A DNA stretch of 64,000 bases from Acinetobacter tandoii DSM 14970 = CIP 107469. GTDB taxonomy: Bacteria > Pseudomonadota > Gammaproteobacteria > Pseudomonadales > Moraxellaceae. Under the pieces are notes generated by a model, which saw nothing but the letters and a program-made list of their open reading frames with translations, was not told the DNA's origin and did not search any database. The position numbers were made by a program, and so were the translations under genes. The DNA lies in assembly GCF_000400735.1 (NCBI RefSeq), contig NZ_KE007362.1:62001-126000 (forward strand). Direction: 5' to 3'. Numbering within the stretch: the stretch's first letter is position 1; the number at the start of each line of letters is the position of its first letter. Below, piece after piece: positions 8,659 through 17,737 of the stretch.

Positions 8659-9675
8659 ATGACTATTAACAAAAACATTGAAAACACTCAATCTCCGCGA
8701 ATCAGTGTTGCACCGATGATGGATTGGACAACCAAAGACTACCGTTTTTTTGCGCGTTTATTTAACCCTAATGTGATTTTATATACCGAAATGGTCACTA
8801 CTGGTGCCATTCTTTTTGGTGATGCCAAACGCCATCTTGACTTTAATCATGAAGAGCACCCAATCGTTTTGCAGCTCGGCGGCTCGAACCCCAAAGACCT
8901 TGCAACCTGTAGCAAAATGGCGCAAGACTGGGGCTATGATGAAATTAACTTGAATGTTGGTTGCCCAAGCGACCGCGTACAAAACAATAAGATTGGCGCA
9001 TGTTTAATGGCAGAGCCTGACTTAGTCGCAGAATGTATTGCTGAAATGCGCAATGCAGTGGATATTCCTGTGACCGTGAAACATCGTATCGGCATTGATG
9101 ACATGCACTCATATGAAGAAATGCTGCATTTTGTCGATACAGTCGCTAAAACAGGTTGTGATAATTTTATCGTGCATGCGCGTATTGCGTTATTGCAGGG
9201 TTTATCTCCAAAAGAAAACCGTGAAGTTCCTCCGCTGCGTTATGAAGATGTCTATCGCCTCAAGCAGGAACGCCCAGAATTACTTATTGAAATTAACGGC
9301 GGAATTAAAACCTTTGCCGAAACAGAACAACATTTACAGCATGTAGATGGTGTCATGATTGGTCGTGAAGCCTATCACAACCCATATTTATTGGCAGAAC
9401 TTGGACAACTTTGGCAACTGGATGTACCAGACCGTTTTGAAATTATGGAGCAAATGCTGCCTTATATTTCGAAACGCATGGCTGAAGGTGCACCTTTGTC
9501 AATTTTGACTCGTCATATTCTCGGTTTATTCCAGAACTTGCCAGGTGCACGCAAGTGGCGTCAGGCACTCAGCGGTGGCAATGCCAAAACATTTGCTGAT
9601 GTAGAAAATGCAATCATCAACATTAAAGAAGCGATGAAACGAACTGAGGATTATTTACGAGAACAATCCGTCTAA
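8659..9675 (+). CDS. dusA: tRNA-dihydrouridine(20/20a) synthase DusA
   Basis: 338 residues. FMN-dependent enzyme that reduces uridine 20/20a in the D-loop of tRNA. The TIM-barrel domain covers residues ~12-245 and contains the Dus opening RISVAPMMDWTTKDYRFFAR, the catalytic Cys102 in NLNVGCPSDRVQNNKIGACLM, the phosphate/FMN loop IEINGGI, and DGVMIGREAY. The C-terminal helical tRNA-binding domain follows (HILGLFQNLPGARKWRQAL). The pattern YTEMVTTGAILFGD and the length match DusA rather than DusB or DusC. AAAGG lies upstream of the ATG. The 5' end, including APMMDWTT, is the usual attachment site for dusA-specific integrases and appears intact here. Confidence 0.95.
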   Translation: MTINKNIENTQSPRISVAPMMDWTTKDYRFFARLFNPNVILYTEMVTTGAILFGDAKRHLDFNHEEHPIVLQLGGSNPKDLATCSKMAQDWGYDEINLNVGCPSDRVQNNKIGACLMAEPDLVAECIAEMRNAVDIPVTVKHRIGIDDMHSYEEMLHFVDTVAKTGCDNFIVHARIALLQGLSPKENREVPPLRYEDVYRLKQERPELLIEINGGIKTFAETEQHLQHVDGVMIGREAYHNPYLLAELGQLWQLDVPDRFEIMEQMLPYISKRMAEGAPLSILTRHILGLFQNLPGARKWRQALSGGNAKTFADVENAIINIKEAMKRTEDYLREQSV

Positions 9676-9724
9676 TCACAATTCAAGATTTACTCTGTTA
9701 AAAAACTCGGTATCTGGTGAATCT

Positions 9725-9750
9725 AACGATGATCTTTAGAGATCATCGTT
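9725..9750. terminator. bidirectional hairpin between dusA and lysR
   Basis: Perfect 10-bp inverted repeat AACGATGATC / GATCATCGTT with a 6-base loop (TTTAGA), positioned where the two convergent genes meet and overlapping the last codons of the LysR gene. It lacks a long U tract on either side, so termination efficiency is uncertain. Confidence 0.55.
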
Positions 9751-10633
9751 GCAAATGATGTCGTAAATATTCAGCACTTTTCTGTATCACTTCATCTGCA
9801 TTTTTATTCCAAATCATTACGACATCGGACAAACTATTTGCAGCCTCTAAAGGAATGAGCCTCACTTGTTCAGGCAAAATATCAGTAAATTCTTCTGGAA
9901 CAATACAAATTCCAATCTCGGCGGCAACCAACTGAAGTTGGGACACTTTACGAGACTGAATCGGTGCTTTTTGAGGTGTAAAACCCGCACCGAGACAAAG
10001 GTTTGAGACTAAATAACTGAGCCCACCCCGTTCAGCATGCGGTGTCGAGACAAACTTTTCGTGTCTTAACTGCTGAATTTTGATGCTTTTCTCCATCGCC
10101 AAAATATGGCTTGGATACAGGGCAACATACAAGGGCTCATGGTAAAGCTTTTCTACATGTAACTCATCTAGGTGATTTAAAACAGGGGGACGAATAAAAC
10201 CGACATCAATATGACCCGTCTTGAGCGCTAGAACCTGATCTTCTGAAGATAAAGTATTCAGCTCAAAATGCACATTGAGGTGCCTTGAAGCTTGGTCAAA
10301 CACTTTGACTTTTTCCAAGCTTATTGTAACGGTACTTGAGTGTGCAATTTTAATAAGTCGATTTTTCCCATTTGCGATATCTTTAGAATTCTCAATAATA
10401 TGTTCTAAGTTCAGCACATTATTCTTAAGCTGAGCATAAAAAAATTGCCCCGCTTTAGTGAGTTTTATTTTTTTATCAGCCCGATCAAAAATTTCAAATC
10501 CAACTTCTTCTTCCAAAAGCTTGATCTGTCGGCTCAAAGCAGATTGGGCAATGAATAACTTTTCAGAAGCCGCAATAAAACCGCCTTCCTCAACAATAAT
10601 AATCAGATAATTAAATTGCTTAAGTGTTGCCAT
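9743..10633 (-). CDS. LysR-family transcriptional regulator
   Basis: 296 residues from the ATG at 10633, chosen because GAG lies 6 bases before it; an ATG two codons upstream is the alternative. The winged HTH is at residues ~1-60 (LKQFNYLIIIVEEGGFIAASEKLFIAQSALSRQIKLLEEEVG). The periplasmic-binding-like effector domain covers ~88-295 with a CynR/BenM-like layout. No metabolic gene remains next to it: the divergent side carries only a 45-codon frame (10734-10871) that may be the eroded 5' end of its former target. Effector unknown. Confidence 0.88.
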   Translation of the reverse strand: MATLKQFNYLIIIVEEGGFIAASEKLFIAQSALSRQIKLLEEEVGFEIFDRADKKIKLTKAGQFFYAQLKNNVLNLEHIIENSKDIANGKNRLIKIAHSSTVTISLEKVKVFDQASRHLNVHFELNTLSSEDQVLALKTGHIDVGFIRPPVLNHLDELHVEKLYHEPLYVALYPSHILAMEKSIKIQQLRHEKFVSTPHAERGGLSYLVSNLCLGAGFTPQKAPIQSRKVSQLQLVAAEIGICIVPEEFTDILPEQVRLIPLEAANSLSDVVMIWNKNADEVIQKSAEYLRHHLQR

Positions 10634-10733
10634 TATCATCTCAAAATTAGATTAACAGTTATTTTTTCTATATTAGATTAGATCAATTAATTTAACTAGA
10701 CTGGGCTTAAGTAGCTTAGATAAGAGAAAGAAA

Positions 10734-10871
10734 ATGGGTTTATCCAAACAAATATTGGTGCTAATTGGCATCATCGGTGCGCTTCTATTGCTCAATTTTT
10801 ACGATGGTTTTATTGCGAAACAAACGGGAAAAAGCACACAGCCAATCGAGTGGTCTTTTTTACAAGACTAA
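10734..10871 (+). pseudogene. short membrane ORF, probable decayed LysR target
   Basis: ATG 10734 opens a 45-codon frame with a hydrophobic N-terminus (MGLSKQILVLIGIIGALLLL) and a stop at 10869-10871. Just before the stop is a T6 run (10857-10862); adding one base there would extend the frame by another ~30 protein-like codons (TRLISIDASTIFIWLGIEKV and onward) to a TAG. This suggests a frameshifted and truncated transporter-like gene divergent from the LysR regulator. It could also be a genuine single-span small protein. The promoter should lie within 10640-10733. Confidence 0.4.
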
Positions 10872-11285
10872 TTTCTATCGATGCTTCAACTATATTCATT
10901 TGGCTTGGCATAGAAAAAGTCTCGACTGTTTCCGATCTCTAGCCAACCCATGACCATTTATAATTGTGCAAAAAATTTGTTTCTAGGCGTATGCAGGATT
11001 TCACTAAGGCATACTTTTCTATATTGGTGTGAGATAAGGTTTTTCTGAGTTCAAAAATCATCGGAATATTCAATACATTTCCTTGTAATTGCATCTCCAC
11101 ACAACATCTTTTTAAAAAAGATGTTCTTTTGCACTATATTTGCAATTCATTCGTAGGTGTGTTTTAAGAACTTGATAAGTTTAAAAACTCTTTTTCTTTT
11201 TTCTATTCATTTAAATTTTTTATCAGCTATGGGTGACATAAATATATTGATCTATGTCGCCCAATTAAACCTAAAATTAGCCTTG
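10872..11285. other. intergenic with one hairpin
   Basis: No supported gene. A perfect inverted repeat AACATCTTTTT / AAAAAGATGTT lies at 11103-11125, followed by CTTTT on the plus strand, and may be a terminator. The rest is AT-rich and featureless apart from the frameshifted continuation of the ORF to its left. Confidence 0.45.
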
Positions 11286-12053
11286 TTACTTCGCTTTGAT
11301 GTGATCTAATTTTTTTAGTACTTCTGCGACTGCAATCATAGCAAAACTAGACGTGACCACGACTGCCGAACCATAACCACCACAGCGCAAACCAGCACTT
11401 GGACAAACATCCGCACTGGAAAATGGATTATCAATCGAATACACACAAGTAATTCCAAATTTTTCTTTAGGTTTCTTACAAATCCCTTTCGAACGCAACT
11501 GCGCACGCAATTTGGCTAACATCGGATCTTGTTCAGTTTTGGATAAATCTGCGACTCGAATTTTTAGTGGATCAAGCTTACCGCCAGCACCTCCCGAAAC
11601 AATTAACGGAATTTTATTAAAACGGCAATGTAACATCAGCGCCAATTTGGCTTTGACATCATCAATGCAGTCTAAAATTAAATCAGGGGCATTGCTGAGC
11701 AACTCTTTGACATTGTCTGGCGTTAAATAATCATCAATCAGATTAATTTTAATTTTCGGATTAATTGAGCGGCAACGTTCTGCCATGACTTCAATTTTTT
11801 CACAGCCCAGTGTTGATGTCATCGCAGGTAATTGACGATTAATATTTGAGGCTGCAACCACATCCATATCGACCAAGGTCAGCTCACCAATACCTGTACG
11901 CGCCAAGGCTTCCACTGCCCAAGAACCAACGCCACCAATTCCAATCACCATGACATGACTTTGTTCATACCCTTGAAATGCTGGTTCTCCATAAATTTTA
12001 GCTACGCCAGCAAAACGGCGGTCATATTCATCATCTAGGAGTAAATCAGTCAT
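11286..12053 (-). CDS. tcdA: tRNA threonylcarbamoyladenosine dehydratase
   Basis: 255 residues, E1-like ThiF/HesA superfamily. It has the ATP-binding loop MVIGIGGVGSWAVEALARTG at residues ~34-53, VDMDVVAASNINRQLPA (~61-77), the DCIDDVKAK segment and the C-terminal SADVCPSAGLRCGGYGSAVVVTSSFAM typical of TcdA/CsdL. It converts t6A37 of ANN-decoding tRNAs to the cyclic ct6A form using ATP. Membrane-associated, though no clear membrane segment is visible here beyond a hydrophobic C-terminal stretch. No strong ribosome site precedes the ATG. It follows the next gene upstream by 63 bases, so co-transcription is possible. Confidence 0.93.
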   Translation of the reverse strand: MTDLLLDDEYDRRFAGVAKIYGEPAFQGYEQSHVMVIGIGGVGSWAVEALARTGIGELTLVDMDVVAASNINRQLPAMTSTLGCEKIEVMAERCRSINPKIKINLIDDYLTPDNVKELLSNAPDLILDCIDDVKAKLALMLHCRFNKIPLIVSGGAGGKLDPLKIRVADLSKTEQDPMLAKLRAQLRSKGICKKPKEKFGITCVYSIDNPFSSADVCPSAGLRCGGYGSAVVVTSSFAMIAVAEVLKKLDHIKAK

Positions 12054-12116
12054 AGGGAGATCAAATCAGAAAAAGAATCGCGAGCATTTTATCAAATTCA
12101 ATTTAAAAGTTGCGGA

Positions 12117-12920
12117 TTAATATTCAGTCCAGGCACTTGGGAACTGGATTGCATCAGCTTTATTTGCATTCAATACATAAGTCTTACGTTGATTCATGGG
12201 CAGTTGATCTGAAGATGGCGACAATGTACGAACATAGTGATATTTCATACGCCATGTATTCGCTTGTTGATATTCAATATTCAGTACCAATTTTTCTAAG
12301 TCATGACAATGTTCCCCTGACTGGGCATAATCTTGTTCCGAAAAACAAGCTCTAATCATTCTTGAGACAGAAAATGGAATATTCTGAAAAATCTGTTGAT
12401 ATTTACCCTGAGGATTGAGCTGTAAAAAGTCCGCCACTTCTTCCGTCATGCCCCCACCCGAATACATCTCATCCCAACGCTGAATTAAAGCAATACTGTA
12501 ATCTTTATCATTGATGGGAAATAACACGGGATAAAGATGTAAAGCATCAGTGCGAACAAATTTACCATTTTCATCGAGTAAATCTTCTGGCGCGACAGGG
12601 CCATCCACAGTCCAATTTGGATTCTGTGTAAGTGGTTGATAATTTGAAAAATCCCAATAATTACGTAATTGATAACTTTGCGCATTTTCTTCTAGCTCAA
12701 ATAGTTTCAATTTGGCAATTACATAGTGCTGTTTAGGCTGATTCGGAACCTGATAAAGTTGCCATGTGGCAGCAGTCTCACAGGAAATCTTAAGCTCAGT
12801 ACAAATACTTTCTCGCTGCCCCTGCGTAATTTTTTGTGCTTTTAATATCTGGGCCTGCGGATTTGCATGGCTCCAAACAGGAAATAGGCATACACATCCT
12901 GCCAATAATAATTTCAACAT
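12117..12920 (-). CDS. secreted hypothetical protein
   Basis: 267 residues with a clear signal peptide (MLKLLLAGCVCLFPVWSHAN, cleavage after about residue 19, SHA-NP). The mature part has several Cys (SICTELKISCE, IRACFSEQ, GEHCHDLE), compatible with periplasmic disulfides. No domain recognised. It lies alone between acnA and tcdA on the same strand. Function not inferable. Confidence 0.7.
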   Translation of the reverse strand: MLKLLLAGCVCLFPVWSHANPQAQILKAQKITQGQRESICTELKISCETAATWQLYQVPNQPKQHYVIAKLKLFELEENAQSYQLRNYWDFSNYQPLTQNPNWTVDGPVAPEDLLDENGKFVRTDALHLYPVLFPINDKDYSIALIQRWDEMYSGGGMTEEVADFLQLNPQGKYQQIFQNIPFSVSRMIRACFSEQDYAQSGEHCHDLEKLVLNIEYQQANTWRMKYHYVRTLSPSSDQLPMNQRKTYVLNANKADAIQFPSAWTEY

Positions 12921-13013
12921 ACAAATGATCTTAAAATTTTGTTTTATATGTGAATGATACCAGAGCCTTAGCTATAAAGACTCTGGCAGAAGATGATTGA
13001 ATAAGGGTTGATT

Positions 13014-15770
13014 CTAACTTGCAATTAAATGACGCAGCACATAATGCAAGATTCCGCCTGCTTTGAAATATTCAACTTCGTTGAGCGTATCAATACGACA
13101 TAACACAGGGAACGAATCACGAGAGCCATCGGTTCGAGTCACTTCCACTTCAAAGGTTTGATGCGGTGCCAAATCATCCGACAAACCTAGAATCGAAATA
13201 CTTTCATGTCCTGTCAGATTTAAACTGTGTCGATTCTGATCAGACATAAACTGCAATGGCAACACGCCCATGCCAACCAGATTTGAACGGTGAATCCGCT
13301 CAAAACTTTCAGCAATGACGGCTTTTACCCCAAGTAAATTGGTACCTTTTGCTGCCCAGTCACGCGAAGACCCCGTACCATATTCTTTGCCTGCAATAAT
13401 CACCAAAGGTGTGCCTTGTTGTTGATAGAGCATGGCAGCATCATAAATTGCCAGTTTATCACCACTTGGAATATGCAGAGTGTTACCGCCCTCTTCTCCA
13501 CCGAGCATTTCGTTTTTAATGCGAATATTGGCAAATGTGCCGCGTATCATGACCTCATGATTGCCACGACGTGAACCATAGGAGTTAAAATCTTTCGGCT
13601 CAACCCCATGCGCTTGGAGATAGCGACCTGCGGGACTGTCTTTTTTAATATTGCCTGCGGGGGAAATATGGTCGGTGGTGACCGAATCTCCAAGTACTGC
13701 CAGTATTCGCGCATGTTCAATATTATGTAATGAATTCAGGGGTTGCCCAATATCTGCGAAAAATGGCGGATGGCGGATATAGGTTGAATGCTCATCCCAT
13801 GCATAAGTCTGACTTTGTGGAATTTGAATCGCCTTCCAACTGGCATCACCTTCAAATACCGCGGCATATTCTTTGTGGAACATGTCAGTATTCACTTTCT
13901 GCAACACTTCGTCTATTTCTGCCTGACTTGGCCAAATGTCTTTTAAGTACACCGCTTCGCCATGTATCCCCAATCCAATCGGTTGGGTGGTTAAATCTAA
14001 ACGAATATTTCCAGCCAAACCAAAAGCAATCACCAAAGGGGGGGAAGCCAACCAGTTGGTTTTCACCAAAGGATGTACTCGCCCCTCAAAATTACGATTG
14101 CCTGATAACACCGAAGCGACATTTAAATCATAACAATTGATAGCTTCTTCAATGGGTTCAGGTAAAGGTCCTGAATTACCAATACAGGTGGTACAACCAT
14201 AACCAACCAAGTTATAACCCAACTGATCGAGATAAGGCGTTAAACCAGCGGCATTCAAATAGTCTGTTACCACTTTAGAACCAGGAGCCAAGGAGCTTTT
14301 CACCCAAGGTTTGCGCTGTAGACCTTTTTCAATGGCTTTTTTAGCAAGTAGACCTGCCGCCAACATCACACTTGGATTAGATGTATTGGTACAGGAGGTA
14401 ATGGCTGAAATTACCACATCACCATGTACCAATGGATACTGTTTACCATCGATTTCACAGAATGCACTTTCATGCGTGATATTGGATTTTTGCGCATCGA
14501 CCGCCGTACCACCGCCCCCTTCATTTTCCAAACGAGCTTTATCTTCTTTGGCAGGTTTTAAACTCAGTTCCATTAAGGCATCAAAAGTTTGTGGTACATC
14601 TGCCAGTAAAACTCGATCTTGCGGGCGTTTAGGACCCGCAACACTCGCCACAACCGTCGACATGTCCAGACTGAGGGTATCGGTGAATACAGGCTCATCC
14701 CCTGCATTGCGCCATAAGCCCTGTTCTTTACAATACGCTTCAACCAAGGCAATACGTTCATCGGTACGTCCAGTTAAGCGCATATATGCAAGCGTCACTT
14801 CATCAACTGGGAAAAAACCACACGTTGCACCATATTCAGGTGCCATATTGGCAATCGTTGCACGGTCAGCCAAAGGCAAATCCGCCAGACCATCACCATA
14901 AAATTCAACAAATTTACCCACTACCCCTTTTTGACGTAGCATTTGCGTAATGGTAAGAACCAAATCCGTTGCCGTTATGCCCTCACGCAATTTTCCCGTG
15001 AGTTTAAAACCAATCACTTCAGGAATGAGCATGGAAATGGGCTGTCCTAACATGGCCGCTTCAGCCTCAATCCCACCCACACCCCAACCTAAAACGCCTA
15101 AACCATTAATCATGGTGGTATGCGAATCTGTACCGACTAAGGTATCGGGAAAGGCAAAGGTTTCCCCATCTGATTCCCCCAACCACACAGCTTGCGCTAA
15201 ATATTCCAGATTCACCTGATGGCAAATTCCCGTGCCAGGAGGAACCACGCTAAAGTTATTAAAGGCCGACTGCCCCCAACGTAGGAACTGATAACGCTCA
15301 CCGTTACGCTGCATTTCAATTTCAACATTTTCAGCAAATGCACGACCACTGGCAAAATGATCGACCATGACGGAGTGGTCAATCACCAAATCGACTGGAG
15401 ATAAGGGATTAATTAGATTAGGATCACGGCCAGCCTGTGCGACTGCTGCCCGCATGGCGGCTAAATCGACCACCGCAGGCACACCCGTAAAATCCTGCAT
15501 CAGGACTCGCGCAGGACGATATTGAATTTCTTGTTCTGAGCTTCGGGTTTGCTGCCACTCCACAATCGCCAAAATATCATCTGCTTTGACAGTGATGCCG
15601 TCTTCAAAGCGCAATAAATTTTCTAATAAGACTTTGAGTGATTTGGGTAGTTTGGATAGTTCTCCCAGTTGTGACTGGGCTTGTGCCAAACTAAAAATCT
15701 GATAAGTTCTGGAACCGACTGTAAAGGATTGTAAGGCATTAAAGCTATTGATTTGACTATACTTTGCCAT
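13014..15770 (-). CDS. acnA: aconitate hydratase AcnA
   Basis: 918 residues, within the size range of the AcnA/IRP1 type. Interconverts citrate and isocitrate in the TCA cycle using a [4Fe-4S] cluster. Cluster ligands are visible as the Cys in SAITSCTNTSNPSVM and the two Cys of GYGCTTCIGNSGPL. Other hallmarks are LVGTDSHTTMINGLGVLGWGVGGIEAEAAMLGQ, the swivelling C-terminal domain with GDSVTTDHISPAGNI, NSYGSRRGNHEVMIRGTFANIRI and GKEYGTGSSRDWAAKG. GGAGG precedes the ATG at a good distance. The IRP1-like A type is associated with stationary-phase or oxidative-stress aconitase in enterics; AcnB is not in this window. Confidence 0.97.
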   Translation of the reverse strand: MAKYSQINSFNALQSFTVGSRTYQIFSLAQAQSQLGELSKLPKSLKVLLENLLRFEDGITVKADDILAIVEWQQTRSSEQEIQYRPARVLMQDFTGVPAVVDLAAMRAAVAQAGRDPNLINPLSPVDLVIDHSVMVDHFASGRAFAENVEIEMQRNGERYQFLRWGQSAFNNFSVVPPGTGICHQVNLEYLAQAVWLGESDGETFAFPDTLVGTDSHTTMINGLGVLGWGVGGIEAEAAMLGQPISMLIPEVIGFKLTGKLREGITATDLVLTITQMLRQKGVVGKFVEFYGDGLADLPLADRATIANMAPEYGATCGFFPVDEVTLAYMRLTGRTDERIALVEAYCKEQGLWRNAGDEPVFTDTLSLDMSTVVASVAGPKRPQDRVLLADVPQTFDALMELSLKPAKEDKARLENEGGGGTAVDAQKSNITHESAFCEIDGKQYPLVHGDVVISAITSCTNTSNPSVMLAAGLLAKKAIEKGLQRKPWVKSSLAPGSKVVTDYLNAAGLTPYLDQLGYNLVGYGCTTCIGNSGPLPEPIEEAINCYDLNVASVLSGNRNFEGRVHPLVKTNWLASPPLVIAFGLAGNIRLDLTTQPIGLGIHGEAVYLKDIWPSQAEIDEVLQKVNTDMFHKEYAAVFEGDASWKAIQIPQSQTYAWDEHSTYIRHPPFFADIGQPLNSLHNIEHARILAVLGDSVTTDHISPAGNIKKDSPAGRYLQAHGVEPKDFNSYGSRRGNHEVMIRGTFANIRIKNEMLGGEEGGNTLHIPSGDKLAIYDAAMLYQQQGTPLVIIAGKEYGTGSSRDWAAKGTNLLGVKAVIAESFERIHRSNLVGMGVLPLQFMSDQNRHSLNLTGHESISILGLSDDLAPHQTFEVEVTRTDGSRDSFPVLCRIDTLNEVEYFKAGGILHYVLRHLIAS

Positions 15771-15880
15771 AGGTGGGTCCTCCAGCGTGCATGATTATTT
15801 TTTATTCCATTGTTCTTTTATAATGTAGGTCAAATCGTCTGGTTTAATGTTGTGGATTAGTAATTCTCGCCCACTTTATT

Positions 15881-16702
15881 TTAATTTTGCAGTCGCAAAC
15901 TTTGTTGAGTATTTCGCCACAGTTGCTCTGCCAAGTCAGTTTCATCGCACTGCAAAGTCTGCGCTAAACCCTTTAATACATAAGGTAAATTGGCGGGAGT
16001 ATTGCGGGTTCGTTGTTGAGTCGAAATTTGACAGCAGAGCGGTGTCATATCTGGACAATCGGTTTCTAACACCAAATGTTCCGCACCAATTTCCTGTACT
16101 ACTCGATGCAATTTTTTCGCATTCGGATTGGTGATTTGCCCTGTCACACCAATTTTAAACCCCAGTTTAATGAAGGCTTTGGCTTCTTCGACCCCACCAC
16201 TAAAAGCATGGGCAATACCACCGAATTGAAATTTTTGCTTTTTCAGTAAGGCTAGTGTTTCTGCATGCGCTTTACGGATATGTAACAACACTGGTTTTTG
16301 GTAATGCATTGCCAGTTCGAGTTGCTGTTGAAAATAATCCTGCTGTTGGGCAAATAATTCAGGCTGCTTATGCTCGGCTAGAAAAGTGTCTAACCCAATT
16401 TCCCCAACAGCAATGCAATTATGTTGCTGTAAAAAGGATTCAAGTTGCTGTAAATGTTCTGATCGATGTTGTTCAATATAAAAAGGATGTAAACCCGGTG
16501 CTAAATAAACCTGCGGTGCTTCTGATAAATGAGTTAGAAATTGTTGGGTATTCAGCAAGTCCGAAAATCGTGATGCTACAAAACCTATCAGGACTAAAGC
16601 TTCAACCCCTACTGCTTTGGCTTGATACGCCAATAGTTCCCGATCTATATCAAAATCAGGAACATCAAAATGGGTATGGGTATCAAATAAACGTGGCTGC
16701 AT
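15881..16702 (-). CDS. TatD-family metal-dependent hydrolase
   Basis: 273 residues from ATG 16702 (a TTG two codons upstream is less likely). Amidohydrolase-type TIM barrel. The metal ligands are visible: FDTHTHFDVPDF at the N-terminus (two His), GEIGLDTF (Glu), HIRKAHAETL (His), AHAFSGG (His) and LVLETDCPDMTPL (Asp). Family members are Mg-dependent 3'-5' exonucleases or D-aminoacyl-tRNA-like hydrolases. It begins 11 bases after the stop codon of the lipoprotein gene upstream, so the two are probably co-transcribed. Confidence 0.88.
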   Translation of the reverse strand: MQPRLFDTHTHFDVPDFDIDRELLAYQAKAVGVEALVLIGFVASRFSDLLNTQQFLTHLSEAPQVYLAPGLHPFYIEQHRSEHLQQLESFLQQHNCIAVGEIGLDTFLAEHKQPELFAQQQDYFQQQLELAMHYQKPVLLHIRKAHAETLALLKKQKFQFGGIAHAFSGGVEEAKAFIKLGFKIGVTGQITNPNAKKLHRVVQEIGAEHLVLETDCPDMTPLCCQISTQQRTRNTPANLPYVLKGLAQTLQCDETDLAEQLWRNTQQSLRLQN

Positions 16703-16713
16703 GTTCAAGCCCG

Positions 16714-17670
16714 TTACTTACTTGGCTCGCTGGCGGCACTGGCAACTGCTTCACTGGCAAACTCAGGTAAATACTGTTTTTTTAGAATCGTCTGCAATTG
16801 CTCATACGGAATAGTTAAGCGGGGTAATCCAACCACATACGGTCCAATTTCATATTCGCCATATTGCAAAATTAAGCCTTGCTTACTCAAATAGTAATTA
16901 TCGCTCAGCTTAAATTTCCACGCCTGCTCGTATTCTGAAACATCATTCGCCAGTTTGGACTCAATCACCCATGTTTTAAAAGCTTCATGTGCTTGATTTT
17001 CAAGTGCTGCCAATTGATTTGGTGCCAATACCTCATTCAATTTGACTAGTTTTTTCTTTTCTAAATCAAAATTATAGTATTGCTGCGAAGAAGACCCATG
17101 TGCTCCGCCCAAGTAGCTACTACTGTTTAAAACTACCGTAACCAATGGTCCTTTGGCGTTGAGAATGGTCGGCTTAATCATCACACTAATTTTATGACTC
17201 GAACTGAGTGCTTTAATCTCTTGATCTAATTTTAAAAATGCTTGGGTATAAGGTTGCAATTGTTGTTCAAGCTGTTGTTTTACTGTCTTGGCTTGCACCA
17301 CTGCTTGTGATGCTGCAACTTCTGCCGCTTGAGCGGTAGATGAGGCCTGATCAGTTGGTAACTCTGGAGAAACAGACAAAGTTTGCTGAACTTTTTTCAA
17401 AATCTCAGCATCGATATATGCATCAATAAATGGTTGATTGCTGTTGAGTCGCTCAATGGTCATTTCTGGGCAATTATTATCATCACACTCAGGTAAATTG
17501 AGTTGTAATTTTTCCGAATCTCCAATCAATTGACTCGCTTGCTCTTGTGCCTGTGTTGAAGATGCCGCAGTCTCTGTTTGCTCATTTTCAACTTTTTTAG
17601 GCTGACATGCAGTCATCAGTATGGCCACCGTCAATATACTTAAAGTCCAACTTACTTTCTTTATTGTCAT
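16714..17670 (-). CDS. DUF3298/RsiV-like lipoprotein
   Basis: 318 residues from ATG 17670; two upstream ATGs would add 7 or 12 residues before the signal peptide. Signal and lipobox: MTIKKVSWTLSILTVAILMTAC. A low-complexity Glu/Thr/Ala/Ser/Gln linker follows. The C-terminal half has the DUF3298/RsiV-like pattern (YLGGAHGSSSQQYYNFDLEKK, ILQYGEYEIGPYVVGLPRL then TIPYEQLQTIL). Such domains face the periplasm and are found in anti-sigma factor RsiV (lysozyme sensing) and in uncharacterised envelope lipoproteins. It lies upstream of tatD and downstream of a related lipoprotein. Confidence 0.78.
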   Translation of the reverse strand: MTIKKVSWTLSILTVAILMTACQPKKVENEQTETAASSTQAQEQASQLIGDSEKLQLNLPECDDNNCPEMTIERLNSNQPFIDAYIDAEILKKVQQTLSVSPELPTDQASSTAQAAEVAASQAVVQAKTVKQQLEQQLQPYTQAFLKLDQEIKALSSSHKISVMIKPTILNAKGPLVTVVLNSSSYLGGAHGSSSQQYYNFDLEKKKLVKLNEVLAPNQLAALENQAHEAFKTWVIESKLANDVSEYEQAWKFKLSDNYYLSKQGLILQYGEYEIGPYVVGLPRLTIPYEQLQTILKKQYLPEFASEAVASAASEPSK

Positions 17671-17737
17671 TTGACTCAAACCTTTATTCATGTTTTCACT
17701 CGTCATCTCACGCCCATCAAGGCTTCAATCACGTTAA

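Noticed and set aside
14311..14901. 196-codon plus-strand ORF opposite acnA
   Set aside because: Shadow of acnA, whose cluster motifs are read on the other strand.
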